The notes beneath the pieces were generated by a model. That model did no database searches and had not been told where the DNA came from. It saw only the letters and a program-made list of their open reading frames with translations. This document shows positions 32,565 through 40,669 of a stretch of DNA of 51,829 bases, piece after piece; position 1 is the first letter of the stretch, and every line of letters starts with the position of its first letter. Both the position numbers and the translations under genes were made by a program. The stretch lies in assembly GCA_017537175.1 (NCBI GenBank), contig JAFYLH010000033.1, positions 1-51,829 of the forward strand. The letters are read 5' to 3'. This DNA comes from Clostridia bacterium (GTDB taxonomy: Bacteria > Bacillota > Clostridia > Oscillospirales > CAG-272).

Positions 32565-33656
32565 TTATTTGCTGTACTTTAATACTATCTTCTGCATCTG
32601 GTCAAGCTTCTTTTCCATATCAAAAGCAAGCCAGTACTGATTTCTTGTTCTTACAAGGTTATGCTCGGGATAGTCGGTCTTGAAATAAACATCACCCTCA
32701 AGCCAGTCTGTCATAAAGCGGGCAACAAGCTCCGCAGTCATAACATATGCGCCGAGATGCATTGTCTCAAGCTCTTTTTCGGTCATAGAATCCTTGATGG
32801 TGGTAATAAAGCCCTTGCAGTATGCATCATACTTGTCAAGATCAAGGAATACCCTTGAGTATTCGGGATCGTCCTCTATGGTGTTGTTGGCACCAAAGCG
32901 GATAGCATCACCAAAATCGTATGCGGCAAGGCCGGGCATAACGGTATCAAGGTCGATAACAGCCAGGGCCTCGTTTGTGTCGATATCAAGAAGAACATTG
33001 TTACACTTGGTATCGTTGTGTGTAACACGGAGGGGAAGCTCACCGTTTTCAAGCATTGTACAAAGCGAGCAGGCAAGATCATAGTGGGTTCTGAGATACT
33101 CAAGCTCGGTCTCGACTGTCTTTACTCTGTCAAACTCGTCCTTCTCTGCAACCTCAAAAAGTCTTTCAAGTCTTTTCTTGGTGTTATGGAAGTTGGGTAT
33201 GCTCTCAAAAAGACAGGAAGCATCAAAATCGCTTAAATGCTTCTGGAATGTTCCAAAGCCCTTACCTGCCTCAAGCATAATGAAAAGGTTACTGTTGTTG
33301 TGAGTTACCGAATTGTCTATAAAGCGATAACCTCTCCAGAAATTGCCCTCTTCATCGTAAGCAAAATTCTTGCCCTCTGCCGTATTGAGAAAATGAAGAA
33401 CATTTCGCTTTGCGGTATTCTCGGTCTCCTTAACCTTTGCACGGATATGCTCGGTTACTCTGCCTATGTTCTGCATAACCCCCTCGGGGTTTTTAAACAC
33501 ATAGGTATTGACCTTCTGTATAATATATTTTTTGTCCTCACCGTCACGGCGATAGATTACAAGATATGTCTGATTGATGTTGCCGGTCTTGATCTGCTCG
33601 CAGCCGACATATTCGCCCTCTATTCCAAAAAGGGCACCAACATGCTGTAAATCCAT
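32565..33656 (-). CDS. N-acetylhexosamine 1-kinase-like phosphotransferase
   Basis: A 363-residue kinase of the aminoglycoside-phosphotransferase fold closest to NahK, which phosphorylates the anomeric carbon of GlcNAc/GalNAc. Motifs are THNDTKCNNVLLD near residue 212 (catalytic loop with Asp and Asn) and AVIDLDTVMPGLAAYDFGDAIR (Mg-binding Asp), both as in bifidobacterial NahK. The N-terminal region has INQTYLV for ATP binding. The start at 33656 has AGAGAGG upstream; 15 extra codons upstream are unlikely. Together with the adjacent galactokinase-like gene it suggests a salvage route feeding nucleotide sugars. Confidence 0.82.
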   Translation of the reverse strand: MDLQHVGALFGIEGEYVGCEQIKTGNINQTYLVIYRRDGEDKKYIIQKVNTYVFKNPEGVMQNIGRVTEHIRAKVKETENTAKRNVLHFLNTAEGKNFAYDEEGNFWRGYRFIDNSVTHNNSNLFIMLEAGKGFGTFQKHLSDFDASCLFESIPNFHNTKKRLERLFEVAEKDEFDRVKTVETELEYLRTHYDLACSLCTMLENGELPLRVTHNDTKCNNVLLDIDTNEALAVIDLDTVMPGLAAYDFGDAIRFGANNTIEDDPEYSRVFLDLDKYDAYCKGFITTIKDSMTEKELETMHLGAYVMTAELVARFMTDWLEGDVYFKTDYPEHNLVRTRNQYWLAFDMEKKLDQMQKIVLKYSK

Positions 33657-33748
33657 TATAATAACCTCTCTGTCAAAATAATAAAGATTCCCTATAAACA
33701 ATATTATAACACAAATCGTGAATATTTCAATATATAATCGTGTATATT

Positions 33749-34930
33749 TTACTCAAATTTACATCCGTCCGCAGAAACGCAGATATGAGCGGAGAATTTT
33801 CCCTTTAAATTCGGGAATGCCTTGAGATATTCCTCGGTAACATGTGCTGTAATACTCTCACGGTACCGGGGATCGATTATCGCCATACAGCAGCCCTTAA
33901 AGCCTGCACCGCTGAAGCGTCCTCCGTAGATACCCTCTGTCTCACGCATTATCTCGTAAAGCTTGATAAGCTCGGGGGAACCTGTTTCATAATTATATAT
34001 ACTGGAATGACCGCTTTCAAATACCAATCTGCCGTATTCCTCGATATCACCGTTCTTCCAAGCAACAGCTCCTGCCTTGACACGGTCATACTCATCATAA
34101 AAATGAGTAGCACGACGGCACCATGCATCCGGCAGCCTATCCTTGTATTGTTCAAATACCTCACGCGGAACATCACGTAGTCTTGAATCTGCAAAGGTAC
34201 CGCCCTCCATACCCGCATATGTCTTCATAGCAAAGGCAGCCGATTTCATCTCGTCTACCCTTGAGTTAAAGGCAGAGGATGCCATAAGGCTACGCTCAAG
34301 ACCGCTGAAGAATATGGCAATTTCATAGGGCTTCATTCTGCTTCTTTTAGGCATAAGCTCATAGCTGTCGTCCTTGGTATCAAGATAGAGAAGCTTGTCC
34401 TTGCGGGCAAGAACCTCACAGCTCATATCTAATTTTCCGCACTTAACACCGATATAGGAGTTCTCGGTCCAAAGGGCGTGTTCGATTATCTCCTGTGCAT
34501 TAAGCTTGATGGAATTAACGCGGCAGAGCGCCGACAAAAATGCTATAGTAAGAGCCGCAGAGGATGAAAGTCCACCAATAGGCATTGTTCCGTTAACCAC
34601 GGCACGTACACCTACAGTTACTTCATGCTTACGGCGAAGCGACATAACAGCACCTCTGACATAATCGGCCCAGTTCTTTTTAGGCTGACCCACATTCTTT
34701 ACATTAAAGGTATGATCACCGAAGATGTTCATACTGTGGAGAACCATTTCACCGTTCTCTGTCGGTGTATACATAATATGTACACCCTCGCTTATGGCAA
34801 GACCTGTTACCAATCCGTACTGGTGATCCGAATGTGCCCCGATAGGACATACACGGTAGGGACAGAATGCTGTAAGTACCTCTTTTTCCTGAGGAAAACG
34901 GTATTCAAATACTTCCTGTAAATTTTGCAT
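33749..34930 (-). CDS. Galactokinase-like GHMP kinase
   Basis: A 393-residue GHMP kinase. Motif 1 is CPIGAHSDHQYG at about residues 28-39 (usual GRVNLIGEHTDYN). Motif 2 is PIGGLSSSAALTIA near residue 117 (ATP loop). Motif 3 is GGRFSGAGFKGCCMA near the C terminus. Overall length matches galactokinase, but the altered motif 1 (GAHSDH) is seen in GalNAc-kinase-like or atypical GalK relatives, so Gal versus GalNAc specificity is open. Its ATG overlaps the stop of the glycosyltransferase by one base (TAATG), which ties it to the glycan operon. Confidence 0.82.
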   Translation of the reverse strand: MQNLQEVFEYRFPQEKEVLTAFCPYRVCPIGAHSDHQYGLVTGLAISEGVHIMYTPTENGEMVLHSMNIFGDHTFNVKNVGQPKKNWADYVRGAVMSLRRKHEVTVGVRAVVNGTMPIGGLSSSAALTIAFLSALCRVNSIKLNAQEIIEHALWTENSYIGVKCGKLDMSCEVLARKDKLLYLDTKDDSYELMPKRSRMKPYEIAIFFSGLERSLMASSAFNSRVDEMKSAAFAMKTYAGMEGGTFADSRLRDVPREVFEQYKDRLPDAWCRRATHFYDEYDRVKAGAVAWKNGDIEEYGRLVFESGHSSIYNYETGSPELIKLYEIMRETEGIYGGRFSGAGFKGCCMAIIDPRYRESITAHVTEEYLKAFPNLKGKFSAHICVSADGCKFE

Positions 34931-36108
34931 TATAACTTTACTCCAAATTCTTTGTCCAGCACTTCGCTGAGTGCTGCCTTATAGTTCTTGTATGTATAGT
35001 TGTCCTTGATAGATTGTAATGCGTTGCGACCCCAGGTGGGAACCTGATCGCGGTTATCGGAAATATGCTTAAGTGTATCAGCCAAGCTCTCGGGATTGTC
35101 GGTCTCAAAGAAGAAACCGTCAGAGCCCTCTGTTATGTAGTGAGCCGTACCGTTAAGGTTGGTGCTTATCTGTGCAAGACCGTTGGACATAGCCTCAAGT
35201 ATTGCTATACTTGCCTGCTCCTCCTTTGAGGTCAGGATAAACACATCGTTCTGAAGATAAAGCTTCTTCATCTCGTGGTAGGGTATGTGGGTACGGAAGG
35301 TAAAATAATCGTACACCCCGTGATCCCTTGCCTGCTGCTGAAGATCCTCAAAATACTTGATCTCCTCAGGCGCACCTGCCTGACCGATTATTGTAAAATG
35401 TATATCATCACTCAGATCCCCACGGTCCTTCATTACCTTAACTGCGTTTACCAGAACAAAGTGATTTTTATAGGGGCGGTACTTACCTACATCAAGGATG
35501 TTAAGAACCCCGTCCTTAAAATATTCTCTGTTCTCAGCCTCGGGATTGGGCTCGTGAACATAGGGCAGAAAATACTCGTGAGGGAGAATATGAAACTCAT
35601 CTGCACGGTATTTGAGATCAAATACATCGTGGATCTTGACCGTAGTCATACGAACCTTGGGGAACATGGAAAACACAAGCTTCTTTTTAAAGGAAAGCTT
35701 TTCGTTCTTCTTGGTATACAACCCTGTCTGGTTATAGAGTATACGCACCTTGACTCCCGCAAGCTTGCAGGCAAGGTTAAGTACCATAGTGTAGGGCATA
35801 CGGTAACGGATGACCGCTACATCGGGCTTGTATTTTTTTATCTCTCTGTATGTCCACCACAAGGAAGGTATAAAGCGTTCGGTAAGCATACTCTCGTATG
35901 TGGTCTCGTCATATTTTTTCTTTAAATGACGGTCGATAAGCTTTCCCACAAGGGAGAGCTTCATAGGAGTGGGAACAAGAACCGTGTGGTCCTCTGCCAT
36001 TCCTCTTGCCTGTACAAAGAACTTTACTTCATGTCCGTCCTCCTGAAGTGCCTTGCATATAGGTGACTGATTAGTGTGGAACCTCTGCGCCGACATAAGG
36101 AATTTCAT
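34930..36108 (-). CDS. Glycosyltransferase family 4
   Basis: A 392-residue GT-B glycosyltransferase. The C-terminal Glycos_transf_1 domain has DVGKYRPYKNH near residue 208, FTIIGQAG near 240 and SKEEQASIAILEAMSNGLAQI near 305, where the E-x7-E donor-binding pattern lies. The N-terminal acceptor domain is less conserved. It transfers an unknown sugar in assembly of the repeat unit. The start has AAGGGAG 9 nt upstream and overlaps the end of the polymerase-like gene by 38 nt. Confidence 0.87.
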   Translation of the reverse strand: MKFLMSAQRFHTNQSPICKALQEDGHEVKFFVQARGMAEDHTVLVPTPMKLSLVGKLIDRHLKKKYDETTYESMLTERFIPSLWWTYREIKKYKPDVAVIRYRMPYTMVLNLACKLAGVKVRILYNQTGLYTKKNEKLSFKKKLVFSMFPKVRMTTVKIHDVFDLKYRADEFHILPHEYFLPYVHEPNPEAENREYFKDGVLNILDVGKYRPYKNHFVLVNAVKVMKDRGDLSDDIHFTIIGQAGAPEEIKYFEDLQQQARDHGVYDYFTFRTHIPYHEMKKLYLQNDVFILTSKEEQASIAILEAMSNGLAQISTNLNGTAHYITEGSDGFFFETDNPESLADTLKHISDNRDQVPTWGRNALQSIKDNYTYKNYKAALSEVLDKEFGVKL

Positions 36109-37357
36109 CGGTCATATCTCCCTTCTCATAGTCTAATTTAATGGAAATGTAAGCTGCGTATATGGCAAAAAACAGGTAAAGATACTTATTGTTCAGCATA
36201 TTTGCGCCTATATCGTTTACAAGAAACATTATGGCAAAGGTAAGCATCAATACCGAGTATTTGCGCTGATTTTTAAGCATGGAAATAAGCTTGGAATACA
36301 CAAAGGCATAGATACCGTAGAAAAATGAGAATCCTATGGCACCGTAGCCTACAAGAACCTGAATGAATGTGTTGTGAGGAGGACGGCGCACACCGTGAAG
36401 CAGCGAATAGAAATACTCATACTGCTCAGGACCGTATCCGAATATGGGATTGTTCGACCACAGCTCGAGGCCATACTGTATCATACCCGAACGGGTAAGC
36501 AGGGAGTCATCTGTCAATGATGACCTGTCATCCTGAAACACCTCAAATATCTGAGCTATACGGTAAAGGAAATAGTTGCTTTCGCGGTCGGCAAACTCCA
36601 GCACCAGGTATATGGCAACAAAAAGGATAACGCCTACTACCATAAAGCGGATCACTATACCCTTTTTAGTCTTGAACATAAAAAGTATAAGCACCGCAAT
36701 ACCTAAAAGGATAAAGGATTTTCGGCTTCCGGCGCCTATCTGTATAAATGCGGATAACGCAAGAACAAGATAGCACCAATACTTCTTTTCAAACATTATG
36801 AAATACAGACAAAGAATATTGAGTACCGTACAGTAGATGCCCATACCGTTGGACTGATTGATCTCTGCACCTATACGGTGTCCTACCGATATTCTGGATA
36901 TGATCTCTCCTATACCGTAGAACATAACCGAATAGATACACATTATGAGAGTACCCACAAATATCGCCCATAGAACTATTCTAAAGTCCTTTTCGTCCTG
37001 TATATTAATTCTTACCAAAATATACATACCAAAGAGCTGTATAAGGGTAAAGATAAATCCCAGCACACCCTCCTGCGACGGTGCCCAAAAGGAGGTCAGC
37101 ATTGCGTAGGTGACAAACAGGAGTAAGGAAAAGAAGGTAAAGTCAAGCTTAAATCCATCCTTGTTTATTATGAAATTAAGAAATGAAAATGCTATAGCAC
37201 CAAGAAAAAAGATGTCACTTATAAAGTTGAGGCTTTCTGAATATGCAATTACATATAATGAATATATATACAGAGTCAGAAAGACCATAGACATCAGCTT
37301 GAAGAAGCCGTATTTCCTTTGAAAGGACGGCATCTCAAGTCTCATTGGTCGGGTCAT
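36071..37357 (-). CDS. O-antigen ligase / Wzy-like polymerase family membrane protein
   Basis: A 428-residue protein with about 10-12 transmembrane helices and one larger outside loop before the last helices. This loop contains YGLELWSNNPIFGYGPEQYEYFY and RRPPHNTFIQVLVGYGAIG, the Wzy_C/WaaL signature with the conserved His. The likely job is polymerising repeat units or linking the glycan to another molecule outside the membrane; the two cannot be told apart here. The AAGGAG site supports the start. It lies 11 bp after the epimerase gene. Confidence 0.87.
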   Translation of the reverse strand: MTRPMRLEMPSFQRKYGFFKLMSMVFLTLYIYSLYVIAYSESLNFISDIFFLGAIAFSFLNFIINKDGFKLDFTFFSLLLFVTYAMLTSFWAPSQEGVLGFIFTLIQLFGMYILVRINIQDEKDFRIVLWAIFVGTLIMCIYSVMFYGIGEIISRISVGHRIGAEINQSNGMGIYCTVLNILCLYFIMFEKKYWCYLVLALSAFIQIGAGSRKSFILLGIAVLILFMFKTKKGIVIRFMVVGVILFVAIYLVLEFADRESNYFLYRIAQIFEVFQDDRSSLTDDSLLTRSGMIQYGLELWSNNPIFGYGPEQYEYFYSLLHGVRRPPHNTFIQVLVGYGAIGFSFFYGIYAFVYSKLISMLKNQRKYSVLMLTFAIMFLVNDIGANMLNNKYLYLFFAIYAAYISIKLDYEKGDMTDEIPYVGAEVPH

Positions 37358-37368
37358 CGCTTATCTCC

Positions 37369-38343
37369 TTAAAGATTATTTTTGTACCATTCTATTGCTA
37401 ACTTGATACCGTCGGCAAAGCTGTAATCGGGGTCATAGCCCAGCATTTCTCTTGCCTTTGAGATATCCGCATTGGAGTGCTTTATATCTCCTGCACGGTC
37501 GGGACCAAAGTTAGGCTCAATGTCAACGCCCAAAGCCTCGGTAAGATTATAGTATACATCAATAAGGTATTCTCTGCCGCCGTATGCAACATTGAAAGCC
37601 TCACCTGCATACTTGTGGTCAGCCTTGCAGGCCTTGAGGTTTGCCTCGATTACATTTTCTATATAGGTGAAGTCACGGCTCTGCTTACCGTCGCCGTTGA
37701 TGGTGGGCTGCTCTCCGTTGAGGAGCATCTTTATAAACTTGGGAATAACCGCGGCATAAGCTCCGTCAGGATCCTGACGACGGCCAAATACATTGAAATA
37801 ACGAAGACCGTAGGTGTCAAGTCCGTAATGACGGGTATACTGCTTGCCGTATTCCTCGCATACATGCTTTGTAAGTGCATAGGGAGAAAGGAGATTTCCT
37901 TCTCTGCCCTCGTACTTGGGAAGATTGGGCTCGTCACCGTAAACAGAGGAGGAGGAAGCATATACAAACTTCTTTACTCCGTTCTGAGCCGATGCCTCCA
38001 TCATATTAAGAGTACCTCTGATATTGATCTCTTCATAAAGCAAAGGCATCTTGATGCTTCTGGGAACAGACCCCCAAGCCGCCTGATTGAGAACAAAATC
38101 AACACCCTTTGTTGCCTCAAGACAGGTATCAAGGTCACGGATATCTCCCTTGATAAAGGTATAGTTGGGGTTGTCAAGGAACATATCCACATTTGCCTGC
38201 TTGCCTGTGGACAGGTCATCAAGGCATCTTACCTTGTAGCCCATATTAAGTATAGCCTCACAGAGGTTGGAGCCTATAAAGCCCGCACCGCCTGTTACAA
38301 GAAATATTGTTCCCTCATCAAATTTTAAATGCTTGTAGCCCAT
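37369..38343 (-). CDS. UDP-GlcNAc 4-epimerase-like (WbpP/TviC type)
   Basis: A 324-residue short-chain dehydrogenase. NAD loop GGAGFIGSNLCE is at about residues 18-29. The catalytic triad is in SSSSVYG and YALTKHVCE (Tyr-x3-Lys). QAAWGSVPRS closely follows the WbpP/TviC pattern QAALGSVPRS, pointing to 4-epimerisation of UDP-GlcNAc or its uronic acid rather than UDP-Glc. It provides UDP-GalNAc or UDP-GalNAcA. GGAGG-like site before the start; 2 bp after wecB. Confidence 0.86.
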   Translation of the reverse strand: MGYKHLKFDEGTIFLVTGGAGFIGSNLCEAILNMGYKVRCLDDLSTGKQANVDMFLDNPNYTFIKGDIRDLDTCLEATKGVDFVLNQAAWGSVPRSIKMPLLYEEINIRGTLNMMEASAQNGVKKFVYASSSSVYGDEPNLPKYEGREGNLLSPYALTKHVCEEYGKQYTRHYGLDTYGLRYFNVFGRRQDPDGAYAAVIPKFIKMLLNGEQPTINGDGKQSRDFTYIENVIEANLKACKADHKYAGEAFNVAYGGREYLIDVYYNLTEALGVDIEPNFGPDRAGDIKHSNADISKAREMLGYDPDYSFADGIKLAIEWYKNNL

Positions 38344-38345
38344 TT

Positions 38346-39440
38346 TTATTCTGCCTCCAGTATATCAGCGATTCTCTTGCAGGCAAAACCGTCACCGTAG
38401 GGGTTGGATGCCTGACTCATCTTGTTGTATTCGTTTTCATCGGTAAGAAGGAGCTTGAAGTTGTCATAGATGACCTGCTCGTCTGTTCCTACCAGCTTAA
38501 GTGTACCTGCCGCTATACCCTCGGGACGCTCGGTGGTGTCACGCATAACAAGCACGGGCTTGCCGAGAGAGGGTGCCTCCTCCTGGATTCCGCCGCTGTC
38601 GGTGAGTATCATATAGGAGCGGGCAAGGAAGTTATGGAAATCAAGAACCTCAAGAGGCTCTATAATGCGGATACGGTCATCTCCTCCCAATATCTCGTTG
38701 GCAGCTTCTCTTACAACGGGATTCATATGGATAGGATATATAGCCTTGATATCGGGATGCTCGTCGATAATACGGCGTATAGCTCTGAACATATTACGCA
38801 TAGGCTCACCCAGGTTCTCGCGGCGGTGAGCTGTTATCATAATAAGACGGCTACCCTTGGCCCATTCGAGCTGGGGATGGGTATAGTCATCGCGGACTGT
38901 AGTCTTGAGAGCATCTATTGCTGTGTTGCCTGTGATATAGATATCATTGGCACATCTGCCCTCGCGGATAAGGTTATCGCGGGACATCTCGGTGGGAGCA
39001 AAATTATACTTTGAAATAATGCTTACCGCCTGACGGTTGAACTCCTCGGGATAGGGAGAATAAATATTATAGGTACGAAGTCCCGCTTCAACATGACCCA
39101 CGGGGATCTGCATATAGAAGCATGCAAGCGCAGTAACAAAGGTTGTTGAGGTGTCACCGTGCACAAGTACTACATCAGGTCTTTCCTTTTCAAGAACTTC
39201 CTTGATAGTATTAAGAATGTTTGTTGTTACATCAAAGAGGGTCTGCTTATCCTTCATTATGGAAAGGTCATAGTCAGGCTCTACGCCAAAGGCATCAAGC
39301 ACCTGATCAAGCATCTGTCTGTGCTGACCTGTTACACATACAAGAGTCTCTATATTCTTTCTTGATTTAAGCTCCAGTACAAGAGGACACATCTTTATTG
39401 CTTCGGGTCTTGTACCGAATACAAGCATAACTTTCTTCAT
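38346..39440 (-). CDS. wecB: UDP-N-acetylglucosamine 2-epimerase (non-hydrolysing)
   Basis: A 364-residue GT-B-fold enzyme converting UDP-GlcNAc to UDP-ManNAc. Hallmarks are MLVFGTRPEAIKMCPL at the N terminus, HGDTSTTFV near residue 95, GHVEAGLRTYNIYSPYPEEFNR near 117-138, and LTDSGGIQEEAPSLGKP near 280. Its product feeds the dehydrogenase encoded just upstream, whose stop overlaps this ATG (TAATG). In Bacillus and Clostridium the same enzyme supplies ManNAc for secondary wall polysaccharide. Confidence 0.93.
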   Translation of the reverse strand: MKKVMLVFGTRPEAIKMCPLVLELKSRKNIETLVCVTGQHRQMLDQVLDAFGVEPDYDLSIMKDKQTLFDVTTNILNTIKEVLEKERPDVVLVHGDTSTTFVTALACFYMQIPVGHVEAGLRTYNIYSPYPEEFNRQAVSIISKYNFAPTEMSRDNLIREGRCANDIYITGNTAIDALKTTVRDDYTHPQLEWAKGSRLIMITAHRRENLGEPMRNMFRAIRRIIDEHPDIKAIYPIHMNPVVREAANEILGGDDRIRIIEPLEVLDFHNFLARSYMILTDSGGIQEEAPSLGKPVLVMRDTTERPEGIAAGTLKLVGTDEQVIYDNFKLLLTDENEYNKMSQASNPYGDGFACKRIADILEAE

Positions 39441-40669
39441 TATAATTTATATACTCCTTCAAGCTTACATACATTTCTTGTGTCAAGGATTATCTTGCCC
39501 TTGAGCTTGTCATCAGCAGCCTTTATCTCATCGTGGCCTACCATAATAACTACGATCTCAACATCGTTTAAGAACTTATCAAAATCGTGATACTGGTTGT
39601 CTGCAAGATCCTTTGTTACATAGGGGTCATAGATCTTGACACCGTGAGCAAGGTGCTTCTGCATACACTCAAGCATCTGCATTGTGGGACTCTCGCGGAT
39701 ATCGTCTACATTTTCTTTATAGGTCATACCGTAGATACCCACCTTTGCGGGGTCGGTGATGCCGTGCTCCTTCATAATATTGGAGATACGCTTGAGAACA
39801 AACTCGGGCATAGAGTCATTGATCTTTCTTGCCGCAAGAATGATATTTGCAAGTCCGGGATAGTCACCTACAAGGAACCAGGGGTCAACAGAGATACAGT
39901 GACCGCCTACACCGGGACCGGGAGTAAGAATATTTACGCGGGGATGCTTGTTTGCAATACGGATGATCTCGTATACATCCATATTGTCGCTGCGGCAGAT
40001 CTTTGCAAGCTCGTTTGCAAAGGCGATATTAATATCACGGTAGGTGTTCTCTACTACCTTTGTCATTTCTGCGGTGCGGATGTCTGTTACAACGATCTCA
40101 CCCTGACAGAAGGACTCGTAAAGAGCCTTTACCTTTTCGCCGATAGCACGGTCATCGGCACCGATGGTACGGCTGTTATGCTCAAGCTCGTATACCATAT
40201 TGCCGGGAATAATACGCTCGGGGGCGTGAACAAGGTTGATGTCCTCACCGATGGTAAAGCCGTTTTCTTCGATGATGGGTCTTACAAAACGGTCCATAGT
40301 ACCGGGAGATACGGTGGATTCAAGCACCACGGTCGCTCCTTTCGGACAAACCTCCATAACCTTCTTTACAGCCGCTACAACATAACAGGGGTCTATTTTT
40401 TTGCTCTTCTTGTCATAGGGTGTGGGAACTGCCACAATGTACATATCGGTAGAGATATAGTCTGTGGAGAACTCTATACCGCACTCAAGTGCATTGGCAA
40501 AAAGCTCGTCAAGACCCTTTTCGTCAAAGGTAGTCTTGCCTGCGCGGAGAGTGTTTACAAGCTCTGCATTGTAATCTGTACCCACTACCTCAACACCGTG
40601 AGAAGCGAACATAAGCGCTGTGGGAAGTCCGATATAACCTAATCCGATAACATTGATCTTAGCCATCAT
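39440..40669 (-). CDS. wecC: UDP-N-acetyl-D-mannosamine dehydrogenase
   Basis: A 409-residue nucleotide-sugar dehydrogenase oxidising C6 of UDP-ManNAc to the uronic acid with two NAD. NAD loop GLGYIGLPTA is near residues 9-18. The nucleophile Cys sits in GPGVGGHCISVDPWF near residue 260, with Lys in AEMTKVVENTYRDINIAF near 208. The C-terminal UDP-binding domain has YGMTYKENVDDIRESP. It is adjacent to wecB, supporting ManNAcA as product; TviB-type GalNAcA is possible. Start overlaps the upstream stop by ATGA. Confidence 0.9.
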   Translation of the reverse strand: MMAKINVIGLGYIGLPTALMFASHGVEVVGTDYNAELVNTLRAGKTTFDEKGLDELFANALECGIEFSTDYISTDMYIVAVPTPYDKKSKKIDPCYVVAAVKKVMEVCPKGATVVLESTVSPGTMDRFVRPIIEENGFTIGEDINLVHAPERIIPGNMVYELEHNSRTIGADDRAIGEKVKALYESFCQGEIVVTDIRTAEMTKVVENTYRDINIAFANELAKICRSDNMDVYEIIRIANKHPRVNILTPGPGVGGHCISVDPWFLVGDYPGLANIILAARKINDSMPEFVLKRISNIMKEHGITDPAKVGIYGMTYKENVDDIRESPTMQMLECMQKHLAHGVKIYDPYVTKDLADNQYHDFDKFLNDVEIVVIMVGHDEIKAADDKLKGKIILDTRNVCKLEGVYKL

